Part shown: in pieces, positions 59,356 to 64,000 of the stretch
Layout of the letters: each line of letters begins with the position of its first letter
How positions within the stretch are numbered: position 1 is the first letter of the stretch
From: CBDCKN01 sp965219035
Lineage (GTDB): Bacteria; Gemmatimonadota; Gemmatimonadetes; Longimicrobiales; Gaopeijiaceae
Direction of reading: 5' to 3'
DNA: 64,000 nt
NCBI GenBank assembly: GCA_965219035.1
Contig: CBDCMR010000004.1
Coordinates: forward strand, 992,001 to 1,056,000
Notes under the pieces: model-generated
What the model saw: the letters and a program-made list of their open reading frames with translations, nothing else
Told to the model about the DNA's origin: nothing
The model's database searches: none
Program-made: the position numbers and the translations under genes

Positions 59356-60624
59356 ATGGGAGATCGGTGGGTGTGGTGGCGCCTGGCGTGGCGGAACCTC
59401 TGGCGCAACTGGAAGCGCACGCTCATCACTGCCTCGGCCCTCGCCTTCGGGTATCTCGCGTCCGTGACCATGATCGGGACCTGGCATGGCATGATCGCCG
59501 AGATGATTGAGACGGGGACGAACCTGGTCTCGGGGCAACTCCAGGTGCACGCTCCCGACTACTACCCCGAGCGGAGCATGTACTCGACCCTCGGGGGTCG
59601 AGATGGGATCGACGTCGAAGGGCTGGTGCGCGCCGCAATGGCGCAGCCGGGAGTGACGGCCTCCGCGCCTCGCGTCTACGGGGGTGGCCTCGTGAGCTCC
59701 GGGCGGGAGACGGTGGCCGGAGTTCTGGTGGGCGTGGACCCCGAGCTGGAGCCCCAGGTTACCCGTCTTCTCACTACGCCGCTGGAGGGAGGCCCGCCCG
59801 GAGCCGGAGAGCGGGAGATCCTGGTCGGGAGCGAGATGGCCGACATCCTCGACGTCCGCCCCGGCGACGAGGTCGTCCTGGTGGCGCCGGCCATCGACGG
59901 CTCCCTGGGCAACGACCTGTACAGGATCAGCGGAGTCTTCGACACCGGGATGCCGGCCCTGGATGGGTCTCTGGTGGTGCTCCCGATCCGAGCTCTTCAG
60001 GATTTGATGGCGATGCCGCCCAATCGCGTACACGAAATCGCCGCTTCACTGGACGATCCCTGGAGCGCCGTGGCCGTGGGGGATTCCCTAGCGTCCGCTC
60101 TGGCAGCCCAGGAGCTTGGGTATCCGATCGCCCCTCGGCCCTGGACGATCTTCCGGGCGGAGCTGGCGGAGTACGCCAACCTCGCCAAGGCCGTGAACGC
60201 CGTCATCGTGGGGATCGTCTTCGTGATGGCGATGTTCGGGGTGGCCAACACCATGCTCCTCAGTACGTACGAGCGGCGTCGCGAGTTCGCGGTCGTACGG
60301 GCCTTGGGCACACAGCCCATGAGCGTGGCGCGAACCGTGGTCTACGAGGGGCTCATCGTCGGGACCCTGGCCCTCGCCGTCGGGGTCGCCATCTCCCTAC
60401 CCGTGCTGTACTGGCTTCACAACTATCCGCCGGACCTCTCGCGCATGTTCGGAGACTTCACCATGGCGGGGGCCGTCGTCCGACCCGTTCTCAGGGCGGA
60501 GTATACTCTTGAAGGCCCCCTGTACAGTGCCGTCGGCCTCTTGGTGACCTCGATCCTGGCGGCGTTCTACCCTGCGTATCGGGCGGTGAAGATCCCACCG
60601 GCCGACGCACTGGCGGACACATGA
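59356..60624 (+). CDS. FtsX/LolC-type ABC transporter permease 1
   Basis: The 422-residue protein has 'RLAWRNLWRNWKRTLITASALAFGYLASVTMIGTWHGM' (first membrane helix), a large periplasmic MacB-PCD-like domain, and three C-terminal helices with 'VNAVIVGIVFVMAMFGVANTMLLSTYERRREFAVVRALGTQPMSVARTVVYEGLIVGTLALAVGVAISLPV', the FtsX signature. ATG 59356 lies against the end of the MITE; GTG 59371 has GGGAG upstream and may be the original start. It works with the next permease and the ABC ATPase to move lipoproteins or substrates across the envelope. Confidence 0.88.
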   Translation: MGDRWVWWRLAWRNLWRNWKRTLITASALAFGYLASVTMIGTWHGMIAEMIETGTNLVSGQLQVHAPDYYPERSMYSTLGGRDGIDVEGLVRAAMAQPGVTASAPRVYGGGLVSSGRETVAGVLVGVDPELEPQVTRLLTTPLEGGPPGAGEREILVGSEMADILDVRPGDEVVLVAPAIDGSLGNDLYRISGVFDTGMPALDGSLVVLPIRALQDLMAMPPNRVHEIAASLDDPWSAVAVGDSLASALAAQELGYPIAPRPWTIFRAELAEYANLAKAVNAVIVGIVFVMAMFGVANTMLLSTYERRREFAVVRALGTQPMSVARTVVYEGLIVGTLALAVGVAISLPVLYWLHNYPPDLSRMFGDFTMAGAVVRPVLRAEYTLEGPLYSAVGLLVTSILAAFYPAYRAVKIPPADALADT

Positions 60625-61880
60625 GGCGCACGCTGATCCTGATGCGCCTCGCCGGGCGAGGTGTTTGGCGGGAGACCCGGAGGAGCCTCCTCACGGCCTC
60701 GGCCATGGCCCTGGGCCTGGCACTCCTCATGTTCTCGCGATCACTGGCCGACGGTGGACACGAGGACTGGATCGACGCCGGCGTGCGCATGGGCGCCGGG
60801 CACGTTCTTCTCCAGGCTCCGAACCACCTGGAGAGCGGAAGCCTCGACGACCGGCTCGAGGGGCCCGAGGCCGAGGCCGCGCTCGCCGCTCTCGGCGACC
60901 TGACGGCTACCATGACCCCCCTGGCCACCACCATCCGGCTCTCGACGAACGGCCTCGCCAGCTCGACGACGTCTGCAGTGCCAGTGGGGATCGAGGGCGT
61001 GGATCCGGCGGCGGAGTCCCACTTCTCGCACGTGGCGGAGCAGATCACGGAGGGACGATACCTCGAGGTCGACGACCGCCTGGCTGCCTACGTGGGCACG
61101 GGGTTGGCCGAGCGCCTCGGCCTCAAGCTCGGTTCGCGCTTCGTCCTCACGGCCCAGTCGACGGCCGGTGACATCGAAGGACAGCTCGTCCGCGTGGTGG
61201 GCGTCTTCAGGAGCGGTCTCCCGGAGGTGGACGAGGGCTTGGTGCACATTCCCATCACCACGGCCCGTGCCTGGCTGGGTGCCACGGGGGCCGTGACCAC
61301 GGTGGGGGCCATCCTTCCGGGGAGCCGGGTCGTCCGCGATGCCATCCAGGCGCTGGAGAAGGGCCTGGATGGTGACGGGATCCGGGTCCTGAGCTGGACC
61401 GAAGCGTACCCGCAGCTCCACAGCGCCGTGCGCATCGACGACTACGGCGACTTCGTCTTCCACTCGATTCTGTTCGCCATCGTCGCCTTGGCCGTGCTCA
61501 ACACCATCCTCATGTCGGTCCTCTATCGGAGGCGTGAGTTCGGCGTGCTCCAGGCTCTCGGCCTCACCCCGAGAGAGACGGGAGTCGTCATCTTCCTCGA
61601 GGGGGTTCTCCTCACGGCGCTGGCCGGCGTGGTGGGCATGATCGCCGGCTTCGCGCTGACGTGGATCTTCTTCCGCGACGGCTTGGACTTCTCCTTCCTC
61701 ATGGACAACGACTTCACCTTCTCGGGCATCGTCATGGATCCCGTCATCGTTCCAGAGTTTCGGGCCGTTCAGATCCTCCAGAGCGTCGTGTCCATCGCCG
61801 TGGTTGGAATCACGGCATCCATCTATCCCGCCATCCAAGCCACCAGGATCGACGTGGCGGAGGCCCTGAAATTCGAATGA
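60621..61880 (+). CDS. FtsX/LolC-type ABC transporter permease 2
   Basis: The 419-residue protein overlaps permease 1 by ATGA. It shows the same layout: 'LAGRGVWRETRRSLLTASAMALGLALLMFSRSL', a periplasmic domain with 'LSTNGLASSTTSAVPVGIEGVDP', and C-terminal helices with 'VALAVLNTILMSVLYRRREFGVLQALGLTPRETGVVIFLEGVLLTALAGVVGMIAGFALTWIF'. Together with permease 1 it likely forms a heterodimeric LolCE-type channel. Confidence 0.88.
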   Translation: MRRTLILMRLAGRGVWRETRRSLLTASAMALGLALLMFSRSLADGGHEDWIDAGVRMGAGHVLLQAPNHLESGSLDDRLEGPEAEAALAALGDLTATMTPLATTIRLSTNGLASSTTSAVPVGIEGVDPAAESHFSHVAEQITEGRYLEVDDRLAAYVGTGLAERLGLKLGSRFVLTAQSTAGDIEGQLVRVVGVFRSGLPEVDEGLVHIPITTARAWLGATGAVTTVGAILPGSRVVRDAIQALEKGLDGDGIRVLSWTEAYPQLHSAVRIDDYGDFVFHSILFAIVALAVLNTILMSVLYRRREFGVLQALGLTPRETGVVIFLEGVLLTALAGVVGMIAGFALTWIFFRDGLDFSFLMDNDFTFSGIVMDPVIVPEFRAVQILQSVVSIAVVGITASIYPAIQATRIDVAEALKFE

Positions 61881-62590
61881 CGAACGAGAACCCATCCTTG
61901 GCCACCGAGGTGGCAGTACGCACCGAGGATCTCTGGAAGGTCTATCCCGAGGAGCCCGAGGAAGTGGAAGCGGTCCGTGGCGTCACCCTGGAGATGCACG
62001 AAGGAGACTTCATGGCCATGGCCGGCCCTTCCGGGTCCGGGAAGACGACCCTTCTCAACATGCTCGGAGGGCTGACCCGCCCCACCCGAGGGCGGATCTG
62101 GGTGGGCGAGCAGGAGATCACCGAGTTCTCCGACAAGGAGCTGGCCCGACTCCGACTCGAGAGCATCGGCTTCGTATTCCAGGCCTTCAACCTGCTCCCC
62201 GTGCTGTCGGCTCTGGAGAACGCGGAGTTCTCGCTCCTGCTGAGGGGAGTGCCCACCGAGGAGCGCCACCGGCGTGTGCGGGAGCTCTTCCAGGAGATCG
62301 GCCTCGATGGCTTGGAGGACCGAAAGCCCGGAAAGCTCTCCGGTGGCCAACAACAGCGGGTAGCGGTCGCCCGGGCCGTGGTAGGCGAGCCCACACTCGT
62401 CCTCGCGGACGAGCCCACGGCCAATCTCGACTCCCATACCAGCGACGCGCTTCTGGACGTCATGGAGCGGCTGAACCGGGAGCACCGCACCACCTTTCTC
62501 TTCTCGACCCACGACCCCCGCGTGATGGAGCGGGCGCGCCGCCGGGTGCGCCTCGTCGACGGGCAGGTCACATCGGACGAGAGGCAGTAA
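61877..62590 (+). CDS. ABC transporter ATP-binding protein (LolD/MacB-type)
   Basis: ATG 61877 overlaps permease 2 (ATGA). The 237-residue protein has Walker A 'GPSGSGKTTLLNMLGGLTRPTRG', Q-loop 'FVFQAFNLLPVLSALEN', signature 'LSGGQQQRVAVARAVV', Walker B 'LVLADEPTANLD' and 'FSTHDPRV'. It powers the two FtsX-type permeases on the cytoplasmic face. Confidence 0.95.
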   Translation: MTNENPSLATEVAVRTEDLWKVYPEEPEEVEAVRGVTLEMHEGDFMAMAGPSGSGKTTLLNMLGGLTRPTRGRIWVGEQEITEFSDKELARLRLESIGFVFQAFNLLPVLSALENAEFSLLLRGVPTEERHRRVRELFQEIGLDGLEDRKPGKLSGGQQQRVAVARAVVGEPTLVLADEPTANLDSHTSDALLDVMERLNREHRTTFLFSTHDPRVMERARRRVRLVDGQVTSDERQ

Positions 62591-62605
62591 GGGATCGCTT
62601 GACAG

Positions 62606-63799
62606 GTGAGGGGAGCAGAGCTCCGGCGGGGACTGATCGTATCGGTCCTGTACCTCGCGTTCGGTACGGCCGTGCTCCACGCCCAAGTGCCCGACCTCTC
62701 GGCCTACTACCTGAACCTCTTCAGCCGCTCGGGCGAAAGCCCGGTAAGCGATTCGGGACTCACCGATTTCCAGCGCTTCCGTCTTATGTGGGCTCCCTCC
62801 GCGGGGCCCTTCGGCCTGGACTTCGCGTACGAGCACACCCTCCAGGTCAGCGGAGAAGACGTGCTCGGCACCGGGGCGGTTGCCGTGGTCCCGAGCTCCG
62901 GGGTCAACTGGCTGGAGCTCGACTGGACGGCGGAGGCGAGCGACCAGGTCTTGTGGCGACATCGTGTGGATCGTCTGGCGGTCACCCTCCCTATGGGCGA
63001 GTCCGCAGAGATCTCGGTGGGAAGGCAGGTGGTGTCGTGGGCGAGCACCTTGATCCTCACGCCCGCCGATCCCTTCACGCCCTTCGATCCGGCCGATCCG
63101 TTCCGTGAGTATCGGGCCGGCATCGACGGCGTCCGGGTTCGTGCATATCCGGGTGCCTTCAGCGAGGTGGAGCTGGTGGTACGCCCCCCGTCGTCGCCGG
63201 GTGGAGACCAGCTGACCGCCCTCGCGCGGGGCAAGACCAACTGGCGGGGATGGGATGTGTCGGCATGGGGTGGCGTGCTGTTCGACGACGCGGCGGGGGC
63301 GGTGAGCGCGGTGGGGGAGTTAGCCGGGTGGGCCGTTCGGACCGAGGTCTCGGTCCGGGACGACGAGGTCGGAGCCGTACTGAGGGGCACGGTGGGGGCC
63401 GACCGACGGATGGCCGTGTACGGCCGGGATCTGTACTTGATCGTCGAGTATCAGCGGGAGGGCTTCGGTGCCGCCGATTCCGACGAGCTCTTCCAGACGA
63501 CCCTCTCCTCTGCGTTCCTACGGGGCGAGCTTCAGCTCCTGGCACACGACGCCCTGGCCACCCAGGCCTCGTACCAGATCCATCCGCTGTGGGCTGCGGA
63601 CCTCTTGGCCCTCACCAGCCTCTCGGATGGTAGCGTCCTCCTGTCGGGCGGCGGAACGTGGGCCTTCGGCTCCAACTCGAGCCTGCGTGGGGGGGCGTTC
63701 GTGGGCCTCGGAGACGACGCACTCGCACCGACCCTGGTCGGATCCGAGTTCGGACTGGCGCCCACGGTGCTCTACCTCTCGCTGACCCACTTCTTCTGA
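62606..63799 (+). CDS. Outer-membrane beta-barrel-like protein of the ABC cluster
   Basis: GTG at 62606 gives a signal peptide (LIVSVLYLAFGTAVLHAQ) and 397 residues. The mature part alternates beta strands and turns ('FRLMWAPSAGPFGLDFAYEHTLQVSG', 'VDRLAVTLPMGESAEISVGRQVVSW', 'DPFTPFDPADPFREYRAGIDGVRVRAYPG', 'LYLIVEYQREGF') and ends 'VLYLSLTHFF', an aromatic C-terminus as in barrels. It resembles porin-like proteins that often close LolA/ABC gene sets. It may be the outer-membrane end of this export system; the substrate is not known. Confidence 0.72.
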   Translation: MRGAELRRGLIVSVLYLAFGTAVLHAQVPDLSAYYLNLFSRSGESPVSDSGLTDFQRFRLMWAPSAGPFGLDFAYEHTLQVSGEDVLGTGAVAVVPSSGVNWLELDWTAEASDQVLWRHRVDRLAVTLPMGESAEISVGRQVVSWASTLILTPADPFTPFDPADPFREYRAGIDGVRVRAYPGAFSEVELVVRPPSSPGGDQLTALARGKTNWRGWDVSAWGGVLFDDAAGAVSAVGELAGWAVRTEVSVRDDEVGAVLRGTVGADRRMAVYGRDLYLIVEYQREGFGAADSDELFQTTLSSAFLRGELQLLAHDALATQASYQIHPLWAADLLALTSLSDGSVLLSGGGTWAFGSNSSLRGGAFVGLGDDALAPTLVGSEFGLAPTVLYLSLTHFF

Positions 63800-63907
63800 G
63801 CGGGGCGAGCACCCGGGAAACCGCATCTGGTGCGTGGCCGAACTCCTCCAAGTATCTTGATCGCTACGCAACCACGGTCGTCATTCGTACGAAGCCTGGG
63901 AGGAACC

Positions 63908-64000
63908 ATGGGCGCACGAACGAGAGTCCCGCTTCGGCTGAGCCTCGCACTCATGCCGATCTTGGCGCTGAGCCCTTGGGCTCTGGACGCGCAGCGGACG
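63908..64000 (+). CDS. Secreted protein, N-terminus only (gene continues past window)
   Basis: ATG at 63908 follows GGGAGG, then a signal peptide (RLSLALMPILALSPWALDAQ). The reading frame is open to the window end, so only 31 codons are seen. The product is exported; nothing more can be said. Confidence 0.6.
   Translation, partial: MGARTRVPLRLSLALMPILALSPWALDAQRT

Overview
The window is high-GC Gram-negative chromosomal DNA. Secreted Asp-box (BNR/sortilin-type) repeat proteins, dipeptidyl-peptidase-IV-like S9 peptidases, an M14 carboxypeptidase, an M6-like lipoprotein protease, a TonB-dependent receptor end and many small lipoproteins together suggest a Gemmatimonadota-like heterotroph that degrades external protein. 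That placement is inferred from gene content only; no rRNA or marker alignment is available.

Layout. 1-6 kb: end of a TonB-dependent receptor, two small lipoproteins, a perfect 293-bp tandem duplication and a large Asp-box protein. 6-30 kb: an accessory, IS-rich zone. It holds two inverted IS3-family copies (each with its own 3-bp target duplication), an IS481-family element nested inside a second copy of itself, a third IS481 copy inside a dead second type of IS3 element, an AT-rich methyltransferase, a glycosyltransferase, S9, M6 and M14 peptidases, a second Asp-box protein, a cyclophilin-type isomerase, and shards of kinase, ankyrin and transposase genes. 30-40 kb: conserved core. GHMP kinase and M23 peptidase lie on the minus strand; opposite is a tightly overlapping run DUF512 - der - plsY - gpsA - MerR - surE - pcm - YqaA/DedA-like protein. 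40.07-42.12 kb: an IS1595-family transposon with an 8-bp target duplication that carries cargo: two small ORFs and two serine-tRNA-like type II tRNAs with anticodons UUA (reads the ochre stop UAA) and UAA (reads UUA). This is the most unusual feature of the window. 42-50.5 kb: small envelope genes, several pseudogenes, a normal tRNA-Leu(CAA), a HAD hydrolase, a second S9 peptidase, a Sel1-repeat gene, a haem-monooxygenase-like gene and a chimeric remnant of two CoA-metabolism genes. 50.6-64 kb: citrate synthase, an MBL-fold hydrolase, error-prone polymerase DnaE2, a frameshifted membrane cyclase, a MaoC hydratase, and a cluster of LolA-like protein, two FtsX-type permeases, an ABC ATPase and an outer-membrane protein that looks like an envelope export or sorting system.

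A small MITE-like repeat (168 bp, about 21-bp terminal inverted repeats, TA at its edges) lies at 59188-59355. It has a half copy at 37109-37189 and an internally deleted copy at 43030-43096, each abutting the start or stop codon of a neighbouring gene.

Start codons were chosen from visible Shine-Dalgarno sequences, signal peptides and family N-termini. Family assignments rest on recognised motifs, not on database searches.
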